From the NCBI RefSeq assembly GCF_900078385.1, contig NZ_FLQR01000006.1, forward strand, positions 372,001-436,000: a stretch of DNA of 64,000 nucleotides. Reading direction: 5' to 3'. This document shows positions 49,052 to 57,835 of this stretch, piece by piece. The first letter of the stretch is position 1, and every line of letters starts with the position of its first letter. The translations under genes and the position numbers were made by a program. The notes beneath the pieces were generated by a model. That model saw only the letters and a list, made by a program, of their open reading frames with translations. It was not told the origin of the DNA and made no database searches. Origin of the DNA: an uncultured Microbacterium sp. GTDB taxonomy: Bacteria > Actinomycetota > Actinomycetes > Actinomycetales > Microbacteriaceae.

Positions 49052-50668
49052 TCAGTACGCGTAGGTTCGCACACGCATGATCCCCGTCGACTCGTCCGAA
49101 TGCGGGATCGGGAAGATCGAGGGTGCCGGGTCGCCGAGTGCAGCGAGCTTCACGTGCGACCCTGATCCGGTCTGATCGCCATTGAGCTCGCGAGCAACTG
49201 CTCTCTCATCGCCACTGTCCAGTTCCGTCACCGAGAGGATGCCCACGCTGCGGTTCCCCTGCGCGGAGAAGCGCGCGGTGAACCCTCTCCCGACGATGAG
49301 GAAGCTCTCGTCCGCGTCCTGGACGACGGCACCGTATGCGGGGTACGTCGGCGTCTGGAATCCGTACGGGTCCTGCGTCCCGATCGTGACGGTGATCCCC
49401 TCGAACGCGAACTCGGCGGACGGTGTGTCGGCATCCAGCATGAACCCGCGCATGATCGATCCGGGATGAGCTTCATGGAACTGCGTCACCGCGGCCAGCA
49501 GGCGGTACCCGTCCCGCAGTGCAGAATCCTCTGCGGTGCCCTGCACGATCGAATCAACACCGAAGGGTGAGACGCCGAGAGCTCGGTGCTCTGCGACCGC
49601 ACGGAACATGTGCGACACCCCGATCGGGCTCGCACGCATCTCCGGGATGAACAGGTGGCCGAAAGTACCCCGATAGTCGGCGAAGAGATCGTCGAACGAA
49701 CCGAAGTAGACATCGGGGCCCACGAAGTCGAGCGACGAGATGAGCGACGCCCATACGGGTGCCATGCCTGGCACAGGCCCGCCGGATGGGTAGATGCCCG
49801 GACGCATACCGCCCGCCATCGCGAGCATGGCCTCGGCCACCTCAGCGGGAAGGTCGAGCTCGATCTCCGAATCCAGCCAGACGTTGGCGAACATCGGGAT
49901 GTTGAGTACGGTCTTCCCCGCGGCCGCCACGCTGTCGACGTACGTCGCGTAGCCCCAGGCCATGAAGACCTCATCGGCCTCGATGCCGTCGCCGAACACA
50001 GAGCTCCACTCGCCCTCACGCGGGCAACCGCGGTCCGCCCAGACGGCCCGGATCGGCGATCCCGAAGCTCGGTCGACCGCATCGATCACCTCGGCCGGCA
50101 CAGGGCTCTGCCATCGGAACTCCGCGCGTGTAGAACGATCTCGGGAGTCTCCGAGCAGACCCACCTCGTTCTCGACCTGCACCATGATCACGCGCGACGC
50201 GGCGTCCGAAGCGGCGATGCGCGCCGTGAGGGCGGCGAAGGCGGCACAGTCCGCCCGCTTATTCTCGTCGGCGAAGGGCGACAGGTGTTCGATCGCTCCC
50301 GTTCCGGCGACCACGGCGCGGGGAAAGCGAGTGGTGTCGCGCTTTACCCACGCCGGCAGGTAGCTCGACATCCCGTTCTTCCAAGAGCCGAACCAGAGCG
50401 GGATCAATCGCAGATCCTCGCGTTCCGCGGCGCGGATCATCCCGTCGATCAGGGTGGTGTCGAAGTCTCCTTCCGCCGGTTCGAACTGCGCCCACGAGAC
50501 CGGGGCGAGCACGGTGTTTGCGCCGAGTTCGCGCACCCGCGCGAACGCCTCGTCGATCGCGCGGAGCGAACTGGAGCTCGAGTTGTGAAGCTCGGCTCCC
50601 AGCACGGTGAACGGCTTCCCGTGCACGTGAAGTCCCTCCCTGCGGAGTTCGATGGGCGGTGTGTTCAT
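49052..50668 (-). CDS. GH35-like beta-galactosidase with DUF5597 domain
   Basis: A 538-residue protein with a TIM-barrel of the GH35 kind (EFHN/DFHN-like start MNTPPIELRREGLHVHGKPFTVLGAELHNSSSSS; NTVLAPVSWAQFEPAEGDFD). The acid/base Glu is in VIMVQVENEVG, and the nucleophile Glu is in HLFIPEMRASP. The C-terminal DUF5597 region follows (AEFAFEGITVTIGTQDPYG...DADESFLIVGRGFTARFS). No signal peptide. Last gene of the LacI-controlled operon. Likely removes beta-galactose or related units from imported oligosaccharides. AGGACACATC precedes the ATG. Confidence 0.85.
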   Translation of the reverse strand: MNTPPIELRREGLHVHGKPFTVLGAELHNSSSSSLRAIDEAFARVRELGANTVLAPVSWAQFEPAEGDFDTTLIDGMIRAAEREDLRLIPLWFGSWKNGMSSYLPAWVKRDTTRFPRAVVAGTGAIEHLSPFADENKRADCAAFAALTARIAASDAASRVIMVQVENEVGLLGDSRDRSTRAEFRWQSPVPAEVIDAVDRASGSPIRAVWADRGCPREGEWSSVFGDGIEADEVFMAWGYATYVDSVAAAGKTVLNIPMFANVWLDSEIELDLPAEVAEAMLAMAGGMRPGIYPSGGPVPGMAPVWASLISSLDFVGPDVYFGSFDDLFADYRGTFGHLFIPEMRASPIGVSHMFRAVAEHRALGVSPFGVDSIVQGTAEDSALRDGYRLLAAVTQFHEAHPGSIMRGFMLDADTPSAEFAFEGITVTIGTQDPYGFQTPTYPAYGAVVQDADESFLIVGRGFTARFSAQGNRSVGILSVTELDSGDERAVARELNGDQTGSGSHVKLAALGDPAPSIFPIPHSDESTGIMRVRTYAY

Positions 50669-50769
50669 GATGTGTCCTCTCAGCGCCGAACGCGTGCGCG
50701 TCCGCTGTCCGCGCCCTCGCGGGCGTCGATTGTCCGAATCGGTCGAGTGGGGCAGTCACCCCACCCGGG

Positions 50770-53013
50770 TCAGGCGAAGCCGTTCCGCGCATTCGCCTCG
50801 GCGAGCGCCTCTTCGACGAGACCCTCTGGAAGCGCCGCGCCCATGGTGCCCAGGAAGCGGCCGAACGGCAGGGAGTCCAGCATCGGAGCGAAGTCGGTCT
50901 CCGAGTCGTCTGAGAACTGTGCGAACACGGCTTCGAAGAGCGTGCTCAGCGCGGGTCCTGCGACAGGGTCCCGCAAGATCTCTCCGATCGAGGAGTCGGA
51001 GTCCAGGAGATACCGCGGAACCTCGCCGGCGACATCGATCGTGTCCGTCATCCTGATATCGCGGCTGGACGAGCCGACTCTCACACCGAAGACGCCGGAC
51101 TCGAGAACCCACCGGTCGAGATCTTCGTCCCAGTACTCGAGCTCGTGAAGGGGAACATCGATCTCCACCTCACGGGATTCGCCGGGCTCGAGGTCGACCA
51201 CGTCAAATCCGACCAACCACTGCGGAGCGCGGGTCACGATCGATTCCGCTCGAGACGCGTAAACCTGAACGATCTCGCGCCCGGCGCGCTCTCCGATGTT
51301 GCGCACGACGACCCGCACCGTGACCGACGCGTCGGACGCGTCGGTCCGAAGCGCGTCGTATTCGAATGCGGTGTACGACAAGCCATGCCCGAACGGGAAG
51401 GTGACATCGATCTCGCGCGCGTCGTACCAGCGGTATCCGACGTGGATGCCCTCGCCGTGACGGACCCGCTGGCGATCACCCGGAAAATTCGTGAACGCGG
51501 GAGTGTCTTCGATCCGGACAGGCACGGTCTCGGAGATCTTTCCGGACGGGTTCACCACGCCGAACAGTACGTCGGCCACGGCTCCCCCGGCCGCTTGGCC
51601 CAGAAGCGAGCCGTCGACGATGGCCGCCCCCGTGTCGACGACAGGTGCCAGCCGCAGCACGCCACCGTGCGACAGGACGACGACCGTGCGAGGCTGAACT
51701 CGCGTGATCGCACGAAGCAGCTCGACCTGATCTGCCGGAAGCTCGATATCGGCACGGTCGGCACCCTCCGTCTCCTGGCTCTCGAAGAGTCCGAGGTAGA
51801 CGATAGCCACGCCTGCACGGGCCGCGACCTCGACCGCGTCGGCGCGAAGGGCGTCTCCATCGTCCCCACTGGCGTCGAATCCCGGCGCGTACTCGACCTC
51901 GGCGTCGCCGGCGAGCTCACGGATCTCATCGAGCGGGATGTCAACCCGCGACGCGTTGACGTGCGAGCTGCCACCGCCCTGAAAGCGGGGTTCGCTGGCG
52001 AATCGCCCGATGATGGCCAACTTCTCCCCAGGCGCCAATGGCAGGAGGCGCGCATCGTCGCGCAGCAGCACCACCGCGCGCGCCGCCACCTCCCTCGCGA
52101 GCCGGTGATGTTCGTCGGCGTCCCACTCGACGTCAGGGCGACGCGCGTCGTGAGCTTTGTGTGCGAGGCGGGACACTCGTCTCGCCGCCTCCGCCACGAC
52201 CTCCGAGTCGAGGTGGCCGTCGAGCACAGCGCGCACCACCTTCGCGTCGTCGAAGCCTTCGTTCGCGGGCATCTGCAGGTCGAGGCCGGCTGCGACGGCC
52301 GCAACACGGTCTGCCACGGCTCCCCAGTCGGATACGACGACGCCGTCGAAGCCCCATTCACCACGAAGCAGATCGGTGAGCAACCACCGGTTCTGGGATG
52401 CGTGCACCCCATTGATGCGGTTGTACGAGGACATCACCGTCCACGGCTGGGAATCTCGTACAACGCGCTGGAACGCACGCAGGTAGATTTCGCGCAGTGG
52501 ACGTGGCGACACCTCGGCGCTCACGCGCATCCGGTCGTGCTCCTGACTGTTCACGGCGAAATGTTTGAGCGATGCGCCGACTCCGGTGCTCTGGAGCCCG
52601 TCGACCCAGGCCGACCCCAGGACGCCGGCGACAAGAGGATCTTCGGAGAAGTACTCGAAGTTGCGGCCACCCCGAGGGTCGCGCTTGATGTTGATGCCCG
52701 GACCCAGCAGAACCTGGACCCCGGCGGCCTGACTCTCGCGGCCGAGCGCCTCGCCGATGCGTCGCACCAGCGAGCGGTCCCACGTCTGGCTCAGGGCGAC
52801 CGCGGGTGGGAAGCAGGTGGCCGGAAGGCTGCCGGACAGAGCGAGATGGTCGCTCGGCCCTGGCTGCTTCCGCAGCCCGTGCGGGCCGTCGGTCATCAAG
52901 ATCGACGGCACGTTGCCGGTCGCCTTGGTGGTCCAGAAGTCCGCGCCGCTGCCGAGCCCGGCCTGCTGTTCCAGCGTGAGGTCGTCGGCGCCTGTGTCGA
53001 TGTCGGTGTTCAT
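50770..53013 (-). CDS. GH3 beta-glucosidase/beta-xylosidase
   Basis: A 747-residue GH3 enzyme. Motifs: MTDGPHGLRKQPG and GINIKRDPRGGRNFEYFSEDPLVAG in the N-terminal barrel, the nucleophile Asp in VVVSDWGAVAD, KHFAVNSQEHDRM (catalytic region), and the second domain with PLAPGEKLAIIGRFA, YLGLFESQETEGADR, FPFGHGLSYTAFEY, then a FnIII-like domain (VTVRVVVRNIGERAGREIVQVYAS). An extended tail of about 70 residues follows (DSLPFGRFLGTMG). Cytosolic. Acts with GH2 and GH35-like enzymes on a mixed oligosaccharide. Confidence 0.92.
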   Translation of the reverse strand: MNTDIDTGADDLTLEQQAGLGSGADFWTTKATGNVPSILMTDGPHGLRKQPGPSDHLALSGSLPATCFPPAVALSQTWDRSLVRRIGEALGRESQAAGVQVLLGPGINIKRDPRGGRNFEYFSEDPLVAGVLGSAWVDGLQSTGVGASLKHFAVNSQEHDRMRVSAEVSPRPLREIYLRAFQRVVRDSQPWTVMSSYNRINGVHASQNRWLLTDLLRGEWGFDGVVVSDWGAVADRVAAVAAGLDLQMPANEGFDDAKVVRAVLDGHLDSEVVAEAARRVSRLAHKAHDARRPDVEWDADEHHRLAREVAARAVVLLRDDARLLPLAPGEKLAIIGRFASEPRFQGGGSSHVNASRVDIPLDEIRELAGDAEVEYAPGFDASGDDGDALRADAVEVAARAGVAIVYLGLFESQETEGADRADIELPADQVELLRAITRVQPRTVVVLSHGGVLRLAPVVDTGAAIVDGSLLGQAAGGAVADVLFGVVNPSGKISETVPVRIEDTPAFTNFPGDRQRVRHGEGIHVGYRWYDAREIDVTFPFGHGLSYTAFEYDALRTDASDASVTVRVVVRNIGERAGREIVQVYASRAESIVTRAPQWLVGFDVVDLEPGESREVEIDVPLHELEYWDEDLDRWVLESGVFGVRVGSSSRDIRMTDTIDVAGEVPRYLLDSDSSIGEILRDPVAGPALSTLFEAVFAQFSDDSETDFAPMLDSLPFGRFLGTMGAALPEGLVEEALAEANARNGFA

Positions 53014-53055
53014 GAGGGTCCTGTCTACGGATTCGATCGGGGAGGATTCGGCCGC

Positions 53056-54516
53056 TCAGCGGCGTCTGACCGGCAAGATGGCGAGGGCGGCCGCGGCTAC
53101 CAGCACGAACGCCGATACCCACACAAGCGCGTAGCCTCCGCTCGCAGCCACCACACCCCCGGCGAGCGCGGGTCCCAGTGCCTGCCCGAAGTTCGTCGCG
53201 ACCGCGGCGACTCCGAGGTCGCGTCCCGCGGCGGTCTGGTCGGGGAGCACATCGACCATGAGTGCCTGGTCGACCGGGATGTAGATCCCGAACGCGAATC
53301 CGGCGATCACGGCCTGGAGGAAGAGCGATGTCACGGTCGGGGACACCAAGGGAATCAGCATCGCGCTTGCCATAAGCACGGATGCCGCGAAGACGAACGA
53401 CTTGCGACGGCGGAAACGGTCGGAGAGGAATCCCGCGAGAACGATCGCCACGACGGTGGATGGCAGCCCGGCGACGGCGAGGAGCGGAACCGTCGCGGCA
53501 GCCTCGGCCTGGCTGAGCGCGGGGCGGACGTAACTCTGAAGCATGAAGAATCCCAGCGCTCCCGAGACGCCATAGCCGAACGTCAGCAGGACGCGGGCGA
53601 TCCAGACCCACCGGTAGTCCCGCGAGCGCAGCGCGTAGGTGAAACCCAAGAGAAACGTCTTCCACGCGAAAGGAGCGACCACCATCTCGCGCGACGAGCG
53701 GTCGCGGACTCGCGCGACGAACAGCATGACGAACACCACGACCGCTCCGGCGAAGACGAAGTACGTGTCCAGCCCGATCAGAGAGAGTGCGGCACCGGCG
53801 CCGACGCTTCCGAGCACGCCTCCGAAGAAAGAGCCGAAGCCGCCGATGCCCGAAATCGTGCCGAGTCTGCGTTCCGGAATCCGGTCTGCGAGCGTAGCGG
53901 TCATCGGTGACAGTGCCGCGTTCAGCGCGACGGAGGCGATGGTCCAGAGCACGACGAGAATCGCCACGGTGGGAGCGAAGCGGACTCCGACGAGGAACGC
54001 GGCTCCGACCAGCGCGCCGACCAGCATCCACGGCGCGCGGCGGCCGAGGCGAGACCGCGTCCGGTCGGAGAACACCCCGATCAGCGGTTGGACGATCATC
54101 GTCGCGGCGAGACCGATCGACGCCACCATCGCCAGCGACTGCGCACGACTGGCATCGAACGACGCGAGGATCGCCAGCAGACGGCTCTGTTCAGCGGTCG
54201 CCGTCGTGGTCCCCGCGGCGACGGCGTCACGCAGCGAGGTGAGCGCCTGGAGGTCCACCCCCGCATCGCCACCGGAGAAGAAGTTCGCGAACTCGAGAAT
54301 CTGCACCTGATTCGGCAGCAACAGCGAGCCCACGCCACCCCAGATCGCGGCGAAAGCGGCCGCCGCTAGGGCGTACCAGAGCGCGTACCGTCTCAGTGCC
54401 CGGCCCCGGACGTAGGTGGGTGAGCTGCCCGGAGTGATCGGGTCGCGCACCCCCGCAACCGAGACAGGCGCTAGATCGTCTTCGGGCGTCCCCGGATCGT
54501 TCGCTGATGTCATCAT
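53056..54516 (-). CDS. MFS transporter (glycoside/sugar type)
   Basis: A 486-residue 12-helix MFS protein of the GPH/Na-melibiose-like or general sugar MFS group: GVFSDRTRSRLGRRAPWMLVGALVGAAFLVG (GRRxPW as in GPH-family), LADRIPERRLGTISGIGGFGSFFGGVLGSVG, and FLSDRFRRRKSFVFAASVL (motif A-like). Contains a 150-residue N-terminal part with TSLRDAVAAGTTTATAEQSRLLAILASFDASRAQSLA between helices 1 and 3, longer than usual. Overlaps the GH2 gene by four bases. It gives the operon a second uptake or export route besides the ABC importer. Confidence 0.88.
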   Translation of the reverse strand: MMTSANDPGTPEDDLAPVSVAGVRDPITPGSSPTYVRGRALRRYALWYALAAAAFAAIWGGVGSLLLPNQVQILEFANFFSGGDAGVDLQALTSLRDAVAAGTTTATAEQSRLLAILASFDASRAQSLAMVASIGLAATMIVQPLIGVFSDRTRSRLGRRAPWMLVGALVGAAFLVGVRFAPTVAILVVLWTIASVALNAALSPMTATLADRIPERRLGTISGIGGFGSFFGGVLGSVGAGAALSLIGLDTYFVFAGAVVVFVMLFVARVRDRSSREMVVAPFAWKTFLLGFTYALRSRDYRWVWIARVLLTFGYGVSGALGFFMLQSYVRPALSQAEAAATVPLLAVAGLPSTVVAIVLAGFLSDRFRRRKSFVFAASVLMASAMLIPLVSPTVTSLFLQAVIAGFAFGIYIPVDQALMVDVLPDQTAAGRDLGVAAVATNFGQALGPALAGGVVAASGGYALVWVSAFVLVAAAALAILPVRRR

Positions 54517-56942
54517 TTCTTCTCCTCTGCACGCAGTTCGACCCGTACCTCATCGAGGCCCTCTGCCTCCGCGAAAACAGTGATTGCGCCGGGTGCGGTC
54601 GGGCGCACCACTGCTTGCAGACGCCCCTCGAAGGTCTCGTACGAGGACTGAAGGTAGCCCTCGACGGGATCGGGTCGCGCGCTGCCGAGCGCCTGAAGCA
54701 CCCCGGCCCCGTCGACGCGGACCCGGACCCGGTGATCACGGGAGGTCGCGAGCACTCCGAAGCGGTCGCGGATCTCGATCGACACGAAGCTCAGATCCCG
54801 GTCGTCGGCGTCGACCTCGGCGCGATCGACGTCGATGACCAGTTCGACGTCGCGCTGAGCGGTGCGCAGTGAGGTACGCGCCACCTCCACTCCGGCGGCG
54901 AACGCGACGGCTACGATCTCGCCCGGCGAGTAGCTGGTTTCGAAGCTCGCGCGGAAAGCGTTGTCGCGGCCCGCGGGCTGCCGCCCGACGCTCCGGCCGT
55001 TCACGATCAGCTCGATCTGCTCCGCGTCGGAGTACACCTCGACGGCGACAGGGGATCCGGCATCAACATCCCAGGTCCAGGTCGAGACCGCATCAGACCA
55101 CGTCCACATCCCCTCGTGGCGGGGCTCACCGTGGAACTGCGGTCGCACCACGGCGATGTATGGTTCGTGACGCAGCCCGAAGACCGTCTCCCGGTAGTAC
55201 GAGGCGGGTCGCCGGAATCCGGTGATGTCGATGTCGCCACAGCCGGCGATCAGCATCGGAAACGCGGCGGCGAGGCTCAGCGGCTCGCGGTCAGTGTAGA
55301 CGGTGCGTCCGAGACCCGCCTCGCCGAGGTATTCCCATCCCGTCCAGGTGAAGTCGCCGATCACGTGCGAGTTCTCTTCGACGAGTCGCCAGTTGGCATC
55401 GATCTTCGTGGGGAACGTCTCGGTGCCTACGATGACCCGGTTCGGGAAGAGCTCCCTGTCCATGACGTAGCGTCCGTCGCCGTAGTTCAGTCCCGCCACA
55501 TCGAGCACCGAGAACGATTCCTCGGTCGCATGCGTCACCAGCTCAGAGGCGCTGATCTGATTCATCATGTCGCCCGCGGCGTTCATGAAGGTGTTCACCC
55601 CGCCGCCGCTCGCACCGTCACCGTGCGCCGCGGCCATGGCGAGGAACTGGGGAAGCACCGAGACGAAGCCGTTGATGCCGTTCGTCACCAGACGAGTCGG
55701 GTCGAGCGACCGCACCTTCTCCGCCAGACGACGCCCCCACTCGGATCCGAGCGGGCTACCCGTCTCCGGGATCTCGTTCCCGATCGAGTAGAACACCACG
55801 CTCGGGTGATTGTGGTTCTTGGCGACGAAGGCCTCGACGTCGCGCTCCCACCACTCCGGGAACGACAGCGAGTAATCGTAGGGAGTCTTGCTCTCGGTCC
55901 ACATGTCGAAGGTCTCGTCCATGACGATCATCCCGAGACGATCGCACGCGTCGAGCATCGCCTGGCTGAGGGGGTTGTGCGAGGCGCGGATCGCGTTGAA
56001 ACCTGCCGATTTCAGAATCTCCACCCGCCGTTCCTCGGCGCGGCAGATCGTCGCGGCGCCCAAGATGCCGTTGTCATGATGGATGCAGGCACCGCGAAGC
56101 TTCATCTCTCGGCCGTTGATCCGAAGACCTCGCTCCGGGTCGAGCTGGATGCTGCGGATTCCGAAGACCGCCGCCTGTTGGTCCAGAGTCTCGCCTCGAT
56201 CGACGATCTGAGCGGTGGCACGGTAGAGCGCCGGCGAATCGGTACTCCACAGGCGAGGGTGACGGACGTACAGGCGTAGGCGCGTGGCGGCGGTTCCTCC
56301 CGCGCGTACCGTGACGACGGACTCGCCGCGAGCGACGATCTCGCTGTCCGTGTCTTCGATCGAGGCCGCAACCCGCACAGTGCGCGTCTCGATCGACTGG
56401 TTCCGAACCGACACGACAGCCTCCACGACAGCGCGGTCCGTGTCGATGTCGGGTGTGGTCACGCGCAGTCCATCGGTCTCGATGTGAACCAGGTCCGTGA
56501 CGATGAGCACGGTGTCGCGGTGGATCCCCGCGCCCGAGTACCACCGGGAGTCGAGATGCTCGCGCGCCTCGACTCTCACCGTGTTCGATTCGCCGTACCT
56601 CAGATAGGCATCGAGCGGAACCGTGAAGGTCGCGTAGCCCGAGGGGCGCTGCGCGGCGAACGCGCCGTTGACGTAGACCATCGCATCCCGGTACACACCC
56701 TGGAACTGGAGCGAGACACGCTTCGTCCGATAGTCCTCCGGCACGTCGAACGTCTTGCCGTACTCGAACTCCCCACCCGGGAAGTACCCCGAAGGCGCTG
56801 CGGCCTCGGCGGTGCGCTCCAGCGACAGCATCGCGTCATGCGGGAGCGTGACCACCGTTTCGGCGGCTGTCTCGCCCGACATCTCCGAGAAAGCGCTGAC
56901 GCGTCGCTTGACGGTCCATCCACTGTTGAACGAGGTCTGCAT
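54513..56942 (-). CDS. GH2 beta-galactosidase/beta-glucuronidase-like enzyme
   Basis: An 809-residue GH2 protein. N-terminal jelly-roll (LPHDAMLSLERTAEAAAPSGYFPGGEFEYGKTFDVPEDYRTKRVSLQFQGVYRDAMVYVNG), immunoglobulin-like domain, and barrel with FNAIRASHNPLSQAMLDACDRLGMIVMDETFDMW, acid/base Glu in VVFYSIGNEIPETG, nucleophile Glu in VIVGTETFPTKID. C-terminal Ig-like domains finish the protein. No signal peptide. AAAGGA precedes the ATG. Specificity within GH2 is not readable. It overlaps the MFS gene by four bases. Confidence 0.92.
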   Translation of the reverse strand: MQTSFNSGWTVKRRVSAFSEMSGETAAETVVTLPHDAMLSLERTAEAAAPSGYFPGGEFEYGKTFDVPEDYRTKRVSLQFQGVYRDAMVYVNGAFAAQRPSGYATFTVPLDAYLRYGESNTVRVEAREHLDSRWYSGAGIHRDTVLIVTDLVHIETDGLRVTTPDIDTDRAVVEAVVSVRNQSIETRTVRVAASIEDTDSEIVARGESVVTVRAGGTAATRLRLYVRHPRLWSTDSPALYRATAQIVDRGETLDQQAAVFGIRSIQLDPERGLRINGREMKLRGACIHHDNGILGAATICRAEERRVEILKSAGFNAIRASHNPLSQAMLDACDRLGMIVMDETFDMWTESKTPYDYSLSFPEWWERDVEAFVAKNHNHPSVVFYSIGNEIPETGSPLGSEWGRRLAEKVRSLDPTRLVTNGINGFVSVLPQFLAMAAAHGDGASGGGVNTFMNAAGDMMNQISASELVTHATEESFSVLDVAGLNYGDGRYVMDRELFPNRVIVGTETFPTKIDANWRLVEENSHVIGDFTWTGWEYLGEAGLGRTVYTDREPLSLAAAFPMLIAGCGDIDITGFRRPASYYRETVFGLRHEPYIAVVRPQFHGEPRHEGMWTWSDAVSTWTWDVDAGSPVAVEVYSDAEQIELIVNGRSVGRQPAGRDNAFRASFETSYSPGEIVAVAFAAGVEVARTSLRTAQRDVELVIDVDRAEVDADDRDLSFVSIEIRDRFGVLATSRDHRVRVRVDGAGVLQALGSARPDPVEGYLQSSYETFEGRLQAVVRPTAPGAITVFAEAEGLDEVRVELRAEEKK

Positions 56943-57001
56943 GGTGTTCCTTTCGCCGAGATCGGGGAGTCGCTGCCTGCGCGGACGCGACCTTCGGGTC
57001 G

Positions 57002-57835
57002 TCAGGCCGTGGCTGCGAGCCGGGCCTGTCGGCGGGCTTCCCGGCGGAGACGCTGTCGATCCGGATCCGCGGTCGGTGCGGCGCGCAGCAGTCGCTGCGT
57101 GTACGGGTCCTGCGGCACCGTCGTGATGTCACCGGTGCGGCCCGACTCGACGATCACTCCCCGATTCATCACCGCGACACGATGGCTGATGTGCCGGACC
57201 ACCGAGAGGTCGTGGGTGATGAACAGGTAGGCGACCCCGGTGGACCGCTGGAGTTCGATGAAGAGATCCAGCACGCGCGCCTGGGTCGTGAGGTCGAGGG
57301 CCGACACGGGCTCGTCGCAGACGATCAGCCGCGGCCGAAGGGCGAGGGCACGTGCGATCGCGACCCGCTGCCGCTGCCCGCCGCTGAACTCGCGCGGATA
57401 GCGGCGCGCGGCATCGGCCGGGAGCCCGACTCGGTCCAAGAGCGACGTCACCGCGACTCGGGCATCCTTGGCCGATCGGTTCTGGGCTATGAGAGGCTCC
57501 GCCAGGATGTCGGCGATCTGAAGGGCAGGATTGAGCGACGTGTACGGGTCTTGGAAGACGACCTGGATGTCGCGCGCGAGGCGCCGACGCACGGGACGAC
57601 TCGCGTGGGTGATGTCTTCTCCGTCGAAGAGGATCGAGCCGCCGGTCGGGGGGGCGAGTCCGAGCACAGCGCGCCCGATCGTGGTCTTGCCGGACCCGGA
57701 CTCCCCCACCAGCCCCAGCGTCTCGCCGGGGGCGATCGACACCGACACACCGCGGAGAACCTCGGGGCCGGTGGCACGCAGCCCCTTCCCCGGATAGCTC
57801 AGCCGCAGATTCGCGATCTCGAGCAGGTCGGTCAA
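57002..57835 (-). CDS. ABC transporter ATPase (OppF/DppF type)
   Basis: A 277-residue ATPase: Walker [21 protein letters not shown]-loop [17 protein letters not shown], signature FSGGQRQR, Walker [14 protein letters not shown], and the C-terminal oligopeptide-type extension ([25 protein letters not shown]). It pairs with the ATPase half of the adjacent fusion protein; the two genes overlap by four bases. The cluster's hydrolases imply an oligosaccharide cargo, as in several Opp-type sugar importers. Confidence 0.93.
   Translation of the reverse strand: MTDLLEIANLRLSYPGKGLRATGPEVLRGVSVSIAPGETLGLVGESGSGKTTIGRAVLGLAPPTGGSILFDGEDITHASRPVRRRLARDIQVVFQDPYTSLNPALQIADILAEPLIAQNRSAKDARVAVTSLLDRVGLPADAARRYPREFSGGQRQRVAIARALALRPRLIVCDEPVSALDLTTQARVLDLFIELQRSTGVAYLFITHDLSVVRHISHRVAVMNRGVIVESGRTGDITTVPQDPYTQRLLRAAPTADPDRQRLRREARRQARLAATA

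Noticed and set aside
51145..53910. A 921-codon open frame on the plus strand across the GH3 and MFS genes
   Set aside because: It is antisense to two clearly real genes, has biased Arg/His/Asp/Gly composition typical of high-GC shadow frames, and shows no family sequence.
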